Shown piece by piece: positions 10,934 to 22,990 of a DNA stretch of 64,000 bases. The position numbers were made by a program, and so were the translations under genes. The stretch is from Ehretia macrophylla (taxonomy: Eukaryota; Streptophyta; Magnoliopsida; Boraginales; Ehretiaceae). The notes under the pieces were generated by a model that was not told the DNA's origin, searched no databases, and saw nothing but the letters and a program-made list of their open reading frames with translations. The stretch lies in assembly GCA_037974665.1 (NCBI GenBank), contig CM075767.1, forward strand, positions 18,430,840 through 18,494,839, read 5' to 3'. The first letter of the stretch is position 1. Each line of letters opens with the position of its first letter.

Positions 10934-13900
10934 TGTGACCCCCAGACCCTCAGCATATTTATAATTAACTGTTGCATATCTTTCGTGCATTTCAATGTGC
11001 ATTTAATTACTTGTATATATGTTATTTAGTGGTTACTATTCACAGTGGGAATTTGACTGTTTAATTTGCCCGAATTAATACTTTTCCTAAGTAGTATGAC
11101 TCTTAGGAGGAATAGGAAAAATGAAAACTTGAGCATTTATAGTCGGGAACACTCGTTAGAAAAATATTTTTTGCATTGTATGAATAGTAATCCTATGGAA
11201 TAACATTAGATTTTAACTAGTTAGCTTCTTAATTGATTTTAGGCTTAGTTTTGACCAAGTCTTTTAAACATTTGACCCCAAAATAACTTATACACATGTA
11301 ATATATACATATATCATTGCATATACACATATAACCTCACAAACAAAGCAAGAAATTCCCTCTAAGTCCCCAACCATACCCGATGGCACCAAGGAAGAAA
11401 AAGAGAGGAGAAATCATCTTCAACCTAACTTTGTGTGTGCATCTAATCCATTTTAAGGGGTTTCAAGCTATCTTAAGTTCATTCCTAGCATCTATAAGGG
11501 CCTGGTGAGGGAGTTTTGCATGTTTTTGCCATTTAAAAGTTTATGCTCATGTTATAGCTTTTCTTGATTTGTTATTGTTGGCTTATATAATGCTCAATTA
11601 TTGTATAAAATACCTTCCACATGCTATGGAGACCTTGTTTGTGGAGTGTAATAGCTTGAATGATGGATTATTGCAAATAATCATATGTAGGAGATGGTGA
11701 ATAGTGCCAAACTTAGGATTTTGATGGAATTTGCTTGTGTGGTGGATTTTATGCTATATATTGGTACTTTAGATGTTAATGAACATAGATTAAAGGTTGA
11801 ATGTAGTTAGTTTGCTCAAATCTTGATTAAAATGCAAAAATAGCTAAATTTTCAAAATGGGCTTCGTATGAAAAGTGAATCCAGGTGCATTTGGATGCTA
11901 GATTGGGTATCCACTAGGCGGGGAAGGACTTTTGGTGCTATTGTGGCATTGAATTGAGGAGCGGATTGGGTAGCTGTAGTTCAAAGCGACCTCGGGGCCT
12001 TCCCGAGCTTTTGTGTCAAAAGAGAGTTTTCAAGGCTTGAGTAGGTGTCAAATAGTATCCTTAGGGATATAAGATAGTTGGTTTACGGATTGTGTGACTT
12101 GTGGTTCGATTGAGCATCAAACTTGCGTTAGTAGACAAAGGGGATATTTTGGGTAATTGGATCGTTTGAGTGTTTTGGTTGCTTATAGGGCTTCATTATG
12201 GTTGGTTAGTGGTTAATGAATGCCTAGTATGCTTGTAGTGCCATTTCATTGCTCGGAGGATAGCTATTTAGTTGTAATTGTAAAAGGGGTTGCTTGACCA
12301 AGTGTCGACCGTGCTCGCTTTGAGTTGGGGGTTAGTTTTGTATGTGCATGGAAGTACTTTTGGCGCTATTTGGCGTTGTTTGGGTGTTCGGTTAGTATAG
12401 CTGTAGTTCAAACGTGCTATGTGGACTTTCAGGGTTCTGTTGAGGAAGTGAGATTTCAGAGTGTAGAGTCGTGCCATAATGTGCCTAAGAGTAGGAAGTG
12501 AAGTCGGTTTCCCTATCTCGTAGCTCGTCTGGTTGTAGTGGCCTTTAGAAGTTAGAGTATGAATAGTATTTTGGTAGTTTTCTTGCATTGAACTAGTATT
12601 GCTTACTTAGCTATTGTTCTTGTTGTTACTATTGGCTATGAATGACATCTATGAGATTTCTTGTGATTAGTATGTGTTCTATTACATGCTAGGTTTGATC
12701 CATTGAGCCAATTCTCGCACTTTGGAGCTTGGTAGAGGTGAGGGAGTTTCATCTTTTTGTGCATCTTAGTTACTTTATTGTTCTTAAATTGTAAGATTTA
12801 ATATAACTGATTAAATTATGTGTGTTTATTGATTGTTATATTATGTGCGAGAACAACCTACTTTGTTATCTTTTGATTATGTGGTTATTGGTTTATCTTA
12901 TCTATTATCATTTTGAGTGCATTGCATCATGGTTGCGCAACCATTTGGGCATAGTAATGTCGGGGAAGCCAGGCGGCATCAGGTTTGTCGGTATACCTCA
13001 TCTACCATGGTTACCCAGTCCCTCTCTCACTTAGGCCCTAAGTCCTTGGGAAGTTGGGTCATAGGATATTCGAGGTATATCCGGAGTACACCCATTTTGG
13101 AGTTATAAGGTGTTATACCGGCTTATCGTTATCATTGACATTATCATCTCGAGATTTCTATTCGTGGTTCGTGGTACGAGTTCAAGGTCTACTGGTATTC
13201 CTTATTGTGTAACTCTCGCTTGGGTTCTAAGTCCTTGGGGAGTTACCTTATATCTTTTTTGTATGTACCTATCGCTTGAGCGCTAAGTCTTTGGAGAGTT
13301 ATATTTGATTGTTACCTTTGTTGTGTTCTTTACTTGTGTTAAATAGCTTGTGTAACTGAATTGTGTGTTATATTGTTATTGTTTCTTTTAGATTGCTTAT
13401 TATAATTGTTTTATTGTGGTTGACTATCTTTCTTAATATGAGTTGTTTAGCTTACTTAATGTATAGTGGTTCCATATTGATGATTTGTCTACTATTGACT
13501 TTTGCAATGCACGAAGCTATTTTCCAAACTTCCTGATTATAAGTTTCATCCCTCATTGAGTATACATGTATTGTATGCTCACCCCTCTTTTAACATTCTA
13601 CAGGAAGGGCAGTGCTTGGGTACCAAGAAGGAGAGGTTCAAATGCATTATTGAATGCTTGTGTGCCAAATGCAACATTGCTATGTACATGTTCTACTTTT
13701 GAGACCTATGAGTCTTGTGTATATTTGTATACTTTGGAGGAATGTAATCTAAGTTGAAAGTCTGCTATGATTTGGTAATTTAGGTGGCATGTAATAACTT
13801 AGAAGTTTATTATGTTGCCTAATGTATTGTATGCTTGCATGGTTGAATGGAGGATGGTAGGTTGGTTTAAAATATAAGTAAAGTAAATAGATAATGTTAA

Positions 13901-14193
13901 AGTAGTATGATAAGTGAAATTGTAAACATAGTTTTCCAATAGCTTAAGTCTTGCATGCTTGTGTGTTTATCTTAACTTAGTTAAGGCTCGGATGGCCTCA
14001 GCGTTGGGAAAGTCATGTGGATGGAGTTGGAGTTGTTAAGAATGTTGTAGTATGTGGTTTATGATTTTATCTTTTGTTTATAGGTAATCGGTTAGGCCTA
14101 AAAATAGGGAAAACTCCGCCCGTTTTCTCTCATTTTTTGTGATCTCGGGTATTGGATCGGGGCTCCGGTCTCGTAAGGGATTGGGGTGTTACA
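10934..14193 (+). repeat. 3' LTR of element B (3260 bp)
   Basis: It starts TGTGACCCCCAGACC right after the polypurine tract and ends GGGGTGTTACA at 14193. The end matches 9441-9844. The middle (about 12900-13260), with GGTTGCGCAACC and a TATCCGGAGTACACCC-type block, is found inverted and diverged at 15900-16260. ORFs within it (12268-12588, 13502-13757) show no conservation or domains. Confidence 0.88.
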
Positions 14194-15052
14194 TCACTAG
14201 TCACCAAAAATCTATAATGTGAGGTGTCAGTGTTGCATTGATCCTAGTTTTTCAGGATAATGAGTTTAACTTAAACAATCTTGGAGACCAAAAATCTATA
14301 ATGTGAGGTCAAAAATATTGGAGACAAGAATACTTAGAATTTGTATGAGCTACATTGAATAAGAGGTTATTCACCTATTTATTTTAACTTTACCAAAAAT
14401 CTTAAATGTGAAGTGAGTTAAAATAAATGGGCCCCCAATTCCACTAAGAAAAATATCTTATTGTTTTTCCGTTTTCTGCTAGAGAAGTGTGGGATTCGAA
14501 AAATTTAGTGGGGGGTACTATTTGATTTAAAGACCCAAATCAAATAGTTAATAATATAATTATCTAATATCCTTAGAAATTTCTGCATATATGTAATGTC
14601 GGATATGAACCCACCCTTCTATTTTGACTAGACCAAACCTCAGTGACTAGCTCAATGTTTTGAGAATTGTTCTCAACTCTGAGAAAGTCATACACGTTTT
14701 AGATGTCTAAATAAGTTGTCAAAAGATGCAAGAGAGCATAGATAATGTATCTATCAGTAAATACTTACAAGAGTTGTGAAGTAAGCAAGATATGACAAGT
14801 ATGAGATATCTAGTGGTAGGTATGAGATATCTAGAAAATTGTTCTAAAGAATAACTAGAGGAATTGATTTGAGATCATGTGTTCTTATGATGAGTATCTT
14901 GAGTCCATGAGTTTATTCATAGTTTATCATATGCAGACAAATCTAATCCTCAAAGTCAATTCTTAGTTCTCTCTTGTCGTTCATAATGGATTTTTCCTTG
15001 TGAATACAATTGACACGACTTTTGGACATGAGAGTCATGTATCAAGGGTAGA
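14194..15052. other. Unassigned spacer with spaced 23-bp repeats and a hairpin
   Basis: No gene is visible. A motif beginning ACCAAAAATCTATAATGTG occurs at 14203-14225 and 14287-14309, with a diverged copy at 14392-14414. A 12 bp perfect stem lies at 14517-14528 and 14537-14548 around an 8-base loop. GTATGAGATATCTAG also occurs twice near 14800-14833. It may be LTR or promoter debris of a lost retrotransposon. Confidence 0.4.
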
Positions 15053-17984
15053 TGTAACGCCCCGATCCCTCATGGAACTGGGACTTCTAATAATCAAGCT
15101 ATCATCAACACAATTCCAAACCCGGGCACAAAATTTAGAAAAAACATATGGAGTTTTTCCTATTTATAGGGCTAACCAAAAACCTGCACGCAGCAAGTAT
15201 AACCACCTAACCTTAATCTAACATCCTCAATCAATCCTATCTTCCAATACCACAACATCATATAATTCACTATGGCCATCCGGGCCTCAACTTAGCAAAA
15301 TTTACACACAAGCATGCATTACAATAACCAATGAAATTTCAAGTTATAAGATTGGTTATCATACCACTCTAACTTTAACTACGAGTCTTACTTATATATT
15401 AAATCCATCCAACCAATATTCGTAATCACACAAGCATGAAAGTCTTTTAAGCATCAAAAGTAAATCATAAGTTATTACAATCCGCTTATACCTACCAACT
15501 TATACAAGACTACAACCCTACTTACATTACAACTTCCAGGACAACAGGAATATACACAAGGTTCTACAAGCTCAAAATAGAACAAATAAGAGCAGCAACT
15601 TGCATTTCCTGCACATTGACTAGCCTATAGCATCCAACATCAATTTCTCCTGAAACATGTTGAAAAGATGAATGAGTAGCCAAAGTTACTCAGTGAGGGA
15701 GGGGATATAGTTTATCGGGGATTTTGCAAATCTTTTCATGTCATACATGTGAACAAGTAGAAAACTAGATAACACACAAGAATACGAGACTAGATAGCAC
15801 ACAAGCATATGAATCTAGATAACACACAAGCACGTGAAACAAGTTAGCACACAAGTGATGAGACTAGATAACACTCAAGTAAAGAGTAAAACATATAACA
15901 ATATATTCAAGTAATGAGATAACCACATATGAAAGGATATGGTTCCACTTGATCTTGATCCACGAATCACGAACCACAAACATTGATATCAATTGCCGGT
16001 AAACCCCTTACTCGGAATAGGTGTACTCTGGATGTACCCCGAATCCTACGACCCAACAATCCTGAGGTAGATCTGTATGCCCCAATGAGGTGAACCATGC
16101 CTCTAAGGTAGATAGGTATGCCTCAACGAGATAGGGAATCGACACCATGGTAGTCGAGCTAATCGACAGCTTGATGCTGCCAGGAGTTTCTCAATACTAC
16201 CATGTCCAAAAGGTTGCGCAACCCGATATTCGATCGCTATAATTCAAGCAATAGCAATATAATTCAATAATCACGCAAACGAGGAACAACAAAGTAGGTT
16301 GTCCTCAATCACAATATAGCAAACATTAAGCACATATAAATTCAATCAATTAAACTAGATCATACAACTTAAGAGCAATAAAGTAACTAAAATGCACAAA
16401 AGAATAAGAACTTTCTCACCTTGGATTAGGTTAATTATGCAAGAGTAAAGATTAGATTTACTCCAACCTCCTTGACTTAACTCAAAGGTGCAACCCTAGT
16501 CTCGTCACACAAGTATAGCACTTATCAATTAACTATATGAATTTCATTCGAATATCCATATAACTAACTAGAATCAATATAGCTCAAGTAATCAATTACC
16601 ATTCTAAAATATCCAGTTGCAAGTACTGAAATAGATCTAAGCTAGATTAACACGTCATAATCATAAACATTTTATGGCACAATATGGCTTAGCCTCTTGG
16701 CTTATATCCAACCTTTACAAAATAATCAAGACATGATGATAACATAATACTTATACAATAATTTACTCTTCACATACCTTATCCGGATAAACATGCAAAC
16801 AACTAGTTACTCCATAATCTTCATGTCTAACAAGATAATTTAGCATCCAAGAGATATAATGGAACTTAATCATATACAAATATAAGTTAACATGTAAATA
16901 ACATTTTATAAACAACATAATAAACATTAAAACAACAGGAACAATAGAACACTAAACCATTTCCATCATTAAAGTGACTTAACTACTTTCCCCTTTGTCT
17001 ACTAAGCCAACTTGACACCTAAACGAAACACAAGGTTCTAGATTCACAAAAAATATATTCAATACATCTAAAGACATCTTTTGACACCACTTAAAACCCA
17101 AGACCACACTTAATATTACATTTAATACAAAAGCCCCAATTGCCCCTTAGTTTGTTAGAACTACAAGTACCTTATATGTGCATAAATTGAGCGCCATAAA
17201 GGCACTCTATGCTCTATCCTACATATATAAGACTATTTAGCATCCTAAATTCCACCCCGGTTCCCCACATCATTAGGCCTCTATTTATTACGCAAATAAT
17301 GACTTAAAATTCAACTATCTCGGAATTTGATAAATTTTATCGAGCAACCATTTTTGACATCCCTAGAATCCATATAAATTGTCAAAGTGAGTATCGGGTC
17401 ACGATTCGATGGTCCTGAGTGAATAGTGCTCGAAAACTAACTTTGAAACTAAGTTCTTGTAATTCAAGCATTACTAAGTTATTTGAGGCATAAATCTAGG
17501 TTCATCTACTCTTAAACCAAGTCTAGATATCAATTAATCAAGCTACTACACAAGATTACACAAAACCCCAAAATTTTACTATTCAAACCCTACTTTAAAT
17601 TAAAGATTGAGCAATCTATCCATTAACAATGTTATCTAATCTCATAAACATGTTCTACAAGCATAACAAGAAGCATTTTAAGTATGAACAAACATAGATA
17701 ACTCAATACACAACAAATCTAAATTTTCCATACAAACCCTAACTATTCAAACACATGAAAAATACAAATTCCCTTACCAATTAAGCTTGAAGATGCTATA
17801 TTAGGACTTGGAGAAGCTTGAACCACTTGAAGATTGCTTTGAAGATCATACAATGGCTAGGTTGCAAGAAAATTCTCTCATTTTCCTCTCTTGAGGTTCA
17901 CGGCCAAATAGGCCTTTTTTCCTTCTTATTTATTTTGTTTTTATGAGATAATAAATGTATGATATGTATATAAATGTATATTGA
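15053..17984 (-). repeat. Inverted, truncated LTR of the element B family
   Basis: On the minus strand it ends GATCGGGGCGTTACA at 15053. It is collinear with the 10934-14193 LTR, sharing the CAAGCATGC/GTGTGT block, the GGTTGCGCAACC block, the GTACATCCAGAGTACACC block and the U3/R block with TTCAAGC. No primer site follows its end, so it is a 3' or solo LTR. About 370 bp of its start is missing where the copia element begins near 17985. The small ORF at 15000-15221 is LTR sequence. Confidence 0.75.
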
Positions 17985-17989
17985 AGAGA

Positions 17990-20900
17990 TAGGTTGGGTT
18001 GGGCTTGGGTTGGCATAGGAGCAGATTTACAATTAACTATTCCTGCCTTTGTAAGCAATTCCATCGCATACTTTGTTTGATGAAGTATCAAGCCAGTTGT
18101 AGAACGTTGGGCCTCAATTCTCAGGAAATATGTGAGCTCACCTAAGTCTTTCATAGCAAAGGTTGAGCTCATATGTGTGACCAAATCAGCAATAGATTGA
18201 TTGTCACTGCCCGTAATTAAAATATCATCGACATAAATAAGAATAATTACCAAATGAGTAGCAATCTTGTGCACAAATAAGGATGTGTCAGCCGAGCTGC
18301 AAAGAAAGCCTTGTTGAAGCAGATAAGAGGAGAGAAGTTGATACTAAGCCCGAGGGGCTTGTTTAAGGCCATATAATGACTTATGCAGTCGACAAACAAG
18401 ATCAGGACAAGTTGGATTTTCAAAACCTTGAGGCTGCAGCATGTAAACTTCTTCAGATAAAACTCCATGTAAGAATGCATTTGAAACATCCAATTGTTTG
18501 ACAGACCATTGAAAATGCAAGGCTAAGCAAAGAACAATTCACACTGTTTGTTGTTTGACAACAGGACTGAAAGTCTCTGTATAATCAAGCCCATACTATT
18601 GATGAAAACCTTTTGCTACTAACCTGGCTTTGTAGCGTGCAACACTGCTATCTGCGTTTCTTTTAATTCTGTAAACCCACTTCAATCCAATAGGTGTTCT
18701 GCCCGAAGGAAGTGGAACTAAAGACCATGTTTGTTGGTTCATGAGAGGTTGATACTCTTCTTCCGTTGCCTTGTGCCAGTAACTGTTTTTGGCAGCCTCT
18801 TTGTAAGAAGTGGGCTCAGAAGTAGGTGGCGTTGTTATAAGTATGTAGGTGAAAATTTTCGGTTTTAATGATCCAGTCTTGGACCTAGTAACCATTGGGT
18901 GGGACGACTGGGATACAATAGCAGTGTTAGGATCAACTGTAGGTTCAGGCAGAAGAAGTGTAATACTAGATTGGGATGTGTTTGAGCTAAGAGAAGAAGA
19001 GGCAGTTGAGATGGGCATAGCCGTTGGTAAGCTACTGCTAGTATGTAACTCTGGAATAGAGTTGGGAGTAGATGGGAGAGTACTAAGATTAGGTGCAGCA
19101 GAAGGAAATAAAGGTAAAGTGGGTGACACAGTATGTTCCTGTAGACGATGACAAGAGATAGGCTTGGTAGTAGAGAGTGGAAAGATATGTTCATAGAACT
19201 TAACATGTCATGAAATGTAGACTCTATTACTAACTAAATCAAGACACTTATAGCTCTTAGACTGAGGAGCATACCCTAGGAAGAGACATGGAAGGGACCT
19301 ATTCTGTAACTTATGCTTTGTATAAGGCCTTAGCCAAGGAAAACATAAGCAACCAAAAGCTCGAAAGAAAGAGTAATTAAGCTTTTTGGAGTACAGAATC
19401 TCATAGGGAGATTGATTTTGAAGCAAGGATTTTGGAAGTCGATTGATTAGAAAGTTGGTTGTTGCCAAGGCTTCAAGCCAATACTTGGGAGGAAGATGTG
19501 CTTGGTTGACAAAAGCTATGACCGTTTCAACGAGGTGTACTTACGCTCAACCTTGCCATTTTGCTCCTGTATATGAGGACATGATGTTTGATGTAGAGTG
19601 CCTAATTTGGCTAAATATGTACCAAAATTCTTATTAAGAAACTCTGTATCGTTATCAGTCCGAAAAACTTTGATAGTAGTAGAAAACTGTGTATGAAGCA
19701 TTTGAGTAAAATTAACAAAACATTTGTATGCATCTGCTTTAGTTTTTAAAGGATAAAACCACGAGAATCGAGAGTAATTGTCAACAAACAACAGATAGTA
19801 TGTGTAATTCATCACAGAAGGAATAGTAGCAGGTCCCCAAACATCAGAGTGGACCAAATCAAATGGCTTAGCTGATACAGTTTGAGATAGCATAAAAGGT
19901 AATTTCTGCGATTTTGCTACTGAGCAAGGCTCACAAACTAAATGCTTAGCTGAAGCAGATACATTTATTTGAGGAAGTAAAGAATCAAAAAGTTGTCTTG
20001 ATGGATGACCAAGGCGCAAGTGCCATAGAGCAGCAGCAGGCAAAGGTTGAGCATACCTGATGCAACAATTGGCCTTGGAAGAGAAGTGGGAAGAGGAGAT
20101 AGGGAGTGTAGGTAGAGGATAGAGAACATGTTTACATTGGCCCCTGTATTGCACTTAAGGTGTTTGGTTGTTCCAGATAACCACCTCCTTAGAGTTAAAC
20201 ACAAGAGTTGCATTGTTATCCTTAGCAAGTTGATAAATAGATAACAAGTTGTAAGAGATATGTGGCACATGTAGAATATAATTAAGTTGAAGTGAGGCAG
20301 AAAGAGTAAGAAGTATACCAGCACCGGTACGAGCAATAGGAAAAGTAGAACCATTTCCCACGACCATAGTCTCAGTGCCATCATAACGCTGATACGCTGT
20401 GAAATGAGTCAAATCACCAGTAACATGCGAATTTGCACCACTGTCAAGATACCACGGTGCATCAGCTGTCTGTGAGGAATCAAAATGTGCAGCAAAGGCT
20501 TGCTTAGAAGGCTTGGTTGGAGTGTAGTTAGTCATATCCATACGATGCCAACAATCAAGGGCCGAATGGTTACGTTTGCCACAGATTTGGCAGTAGAGAG
20601 GTGCATCAGAACTCTAGAACTGATTTGAGGAGTAGTTCTTTGAAGAACCAGGACCTCTGTTATTGCCGCAAGAGTTGCGACCTCCTTTGTTGTTGTTATT
20701 GCGGCCTCGGCCATGAGTAGAGCCAAAAAATGAAGTCTTTTGAGTAACAAGAACATAGTGTAGATCAGTAGTAAAAGTATCATTAAGAGTTACACTTTTA
20801 GAGATATGTAAGTGTAATTCTTCAGAGAGAAGCAAGCTAGAGAGCTCCAGTACAGTGATTGGCTCAGAACGAACTCGAACCGAAGCCTTGAAAGGGTTGT

Positions 20901-21447
20901 AATCAGAAGGCAAACCTTTCAGAATGTAGAGAACAAGATCATCTTGATTGAGAGCTTCGTTGACACTTGCCAGATTATCCACAATGGTTTTGACTTCATC
21001 TAGATAAGCCTGCATTGACTTGTTTCCTTTAGAAACTGTGCAAAGTTTCATATTTAGATTATGAATATATGATCTGGAGAGTGAGTTAAAACGTGTTTGC
21101 AGCGATTTCCATATTTCTGAAGAAGTAGCAAGATGAAGAACTTGCGGTAACACTTAAGGCGTAATCGCAGCAAAGAGACAGGTGCGAAGATGTTGATCGA
21201 GAAGAAACCACTTCTCATAAGCTGGATTAACACTCATTTCACCACTATCATTGCGAAGAGTAGCAACAGGAGGAGATTGAGCTCCAGTGACGTGATCGAG
21301 AAGCTGGTGAGCTTGAAGAATCGCTTGGATTTGAGCTTTCCAGACGATGAAATTTGTGTTATCAAGCTTGATTTGTACCAAAGCGTGCAGGTTTTGAAGA
21401 AAAAATTTCAGATTTGTCAATAGATCGAAACTTGATTCAACTGCCAT
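17990..21447 (-). pseudogene. Copia gag-pol of the Ale-like element, broken
   Basis: It starts at ATG 21447. In order: gag N-terminal and UBN2-like region (21447-20650); zinc knuckle CQICGKRNHSALDC near 20590-20550; protease LDSGANSH near 20440; GAG-pre-integrase (near 20030); integrase (19960-19520, then after a frameshift 19468-19208); a Ser/Thr/Pro-rich linker (19129-18860); and RT (18850-17990) with YVDDI near 18238-18226. Stops lie at 21154-21156, 20614-20616 and 20155-20157. A frameshift falls between 19516 and 19468, and more stops follow near 19206 and 18596. Several stops fit CAA/CAG or CGA mutated by C to T. RNase H is absent. Confidence 0.9.
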
Positions 21448-21606
21448 AGCTGAAAAGCTTGAGCTTTTACAGAAAAAATTACAAAAAAAAGAATGAAATC
21501 ACAACTCAGAGAAGACAAAATCGCAAATTGTGAAGATGAAATTGCCGATTTGCAAAGAGATAAGAGCTGATTTGATCAAAGAATGAAGGCTGATGGCCCT
21601 TAGATG

Positions 21607-21619
21607 GCTCTCGATACCA
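21607..21619 (-). promoter_or_regulatory. Primer binding site of the Ale-like copia
   Basis: The minus strand reads TGGTATCGAGAGC directly after the LTR. It resembles the tRNA-iMet complement with one extra base. Confidence 0.7.
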
Positions 21620-21912
21620 TGATAAATTTTATAAAAGTGAGAGAGTTTTCAGAAGTTTCCATTAATGCTTAGCTCGATAATGAGCATTGTTCTGATGTGC
21701 CTTATTTATACAAGAATTAGCACGTGATAATACATGGGCTCACATGGCCTTACAGTTGTATCCAACTGGCTAAGATATGTTCTAAATATTTGCTGAGCTA
21801 TAGTCAACTAGAGTTGACTTGTCTATCTTAATCTAACTAGCTTGGCTTATGCTGCTGATTAATTTTATCCTTACGTGCGTGTTTGAGAAGTCCTGATTGA
21901 GCTCTGTTAACA
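21620..21912 (-). repeat. 5' LTR of the Ale-like copia (293 bp)
   Basis: On the minus strand it runs from TGTTAACAGAGC at 21912 to TTTATCA at 21620, with TG...CA ends, directly before the primer site. No partner LTR remains because the 3' end is lost. Confidence 0.8.
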
Positions 21913-22080
21913 TTCATTTTGTTTGGAAAAAAGGTAGCAGTTAAACAACTACAAGTCCACTTTATTTCTATCGTTGACCAAATTGCAGACATAATGATGA
22001 AAAGCTTGTGTATCTCACGATTTATAATACTTCATCGCAGGCTCAACCTTCGTGATCCGATTTCGCTTGAGATGTCATGC
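21913..22080 (+). pseudogene. Copia RNase H C-terminal fragment
   Basis: The translation reads KKVAVKQLQVHF then VDQIADIMMKSL and ends near RLNLRDPISL. This is the C-terminal signature of copia RNase H (IADIFTKPL-type motif followed by the LRDP/SLRG end). The rest of that element is gone: the minus-strand copia LTR ends exactly at its left border. What follows (22080 onward) could be its decayed LTR, but no boundary is clear. Confidence 0.75.
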
Positions 22081-22896
22081 TCTAATACCATGAAAGAGTT
22101 GAGAAAAAGTTATTTTATTTTCCTTCAAAAAACTTATGTCATATAATGTACAATGTAGTTATAATACAAAACCACCTATCATAATTAACCAAGAAACTAA
22201 CATATGAAGATTACAAGATTACAACAAATTAAATTCAAAATCAGAATTATCTAAATCATCTGTTATCAATAGGGAAGGATTATGAAGCCAATCGTGACGG
22301 TGATTGAGAGTTCCAGCTTAGTAATGTTTCATGAAGCAAATTAATGTACTAATTATTTTAGGAAGCTATATAGTGATGATGTTCTGATGTAAGTGAGTCA
22401 TTAATTCATTGGACACAAGAAATGGGGTATGACATTTTCTATAATAGCTATGATTAAGACTTAGGTTTCGACCTCAAAGCGTTTATATTAACCAAAATGG
22501 ACTTCCAACGGTCATCTAATCAAGTTATGTGATAAAAGAAAAAGCCTAAACCATATAGTCAAGTTCATTGGGCCATGTTGGGCCCCATTCTCAAGAAAAT
22601 CGATGGCTCCAGTGTAATGTGGCCCACTTAAAATTGTGGTAGGCCAAGTTAGACCTGCTTCATAACAGGCCTTACAAATTCAGGGCCACATTGTCCCTAG
22701 ACATTTTTTTTTGGATCAATGTAGGAACTTACAACAAAAACCAAAAAATAATACAATAGTAAATACCAAAAAAGAATGCAAATAAATCCACTCGTGTAGG
22801 GACAAAATCGTCTTTTAAGACGGAAAGAAAAACATCTGAAGTGTTACAAACCCAATTTTGGTGCAAAAGAGAAACCCTAACAGATATAGCAATCTA
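22081..22896. other. Unassigned AT-rich spacer
   Basis: No coding or terminal-repeat structure could be supported. A GCTCTAATACCA string at 22081-22093 looks like a minus-strand primer site, but no LTR pair or gag accompanies it. Confidence 0.4.
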
Positions 22897-22990
22897 ATCA
22901 GAAGCAGGGGCAGAGGCACATACAAACTAGGGTGTGCAGCTGTGATTAGAAGTAGGGGTGAAGGCACATACAAGGTGCACACCCTGGCTT
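22897..22990 (+). repeat. 48-bp tandem duplication of the hAT left end
   Basis: ATCAGAAG+CAGGGGCAGAGGCACAT (from 22897) recurs 48 bp later as ATTAGAAG+TAGGGGTGAAGGCACAT (from 22945). The repeat includes the target duplication as well as the terminus. Most differences between copies are transitions. Confidence 0.75.

Larger units (their letters stand above)
9845..14193 (+). mobile_element. Non-autonomous LTR element B (LARD-like), interior and 3' LTR
   Basis: A primer site (9847-9858), about 1.1 kb of interior and a polypurine tract are followed by a 3.26 kb LTR. The interior contains no gag, RT or integrase similarity, so the element could not move on its own. A long LTR with a short noncoding interior matches large retrotransposon derivatives (LARDs). 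The interior end has the shape of a gypsy pol-to-polypurine junction, suggesting an internally deleted Ty3/gypsy. It could instead be a private deletion of an autonomous element; other copies would decide. Confidence 0.75.
17985..21912 (-). mobile_element. Ty1/copia element, Ale/Retrofit-like, 3'-truncated
   Basis: On the minus strand: a 293 bp LTR, primer site, gag, protease, integrase, then RT. Integrase before RT marks Ty1/copia. The element stops abruptly within the end of RT at about 17985; RNase H, polypurine tract and 3' LTR are missing. The junction partner is the inverted B-family LTR. At its other end it abuts a copia scrap on the opposite strand. Confidence 0.9.

Noticed and set aside
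22081..22093. tRNA-Met primer-site-like string on the minus strand
   Set aside because: It follows a plus-strand RNase H end, and no LTR pair or minus-strand gag is present, so it is most likely chance or decayed LTR text.
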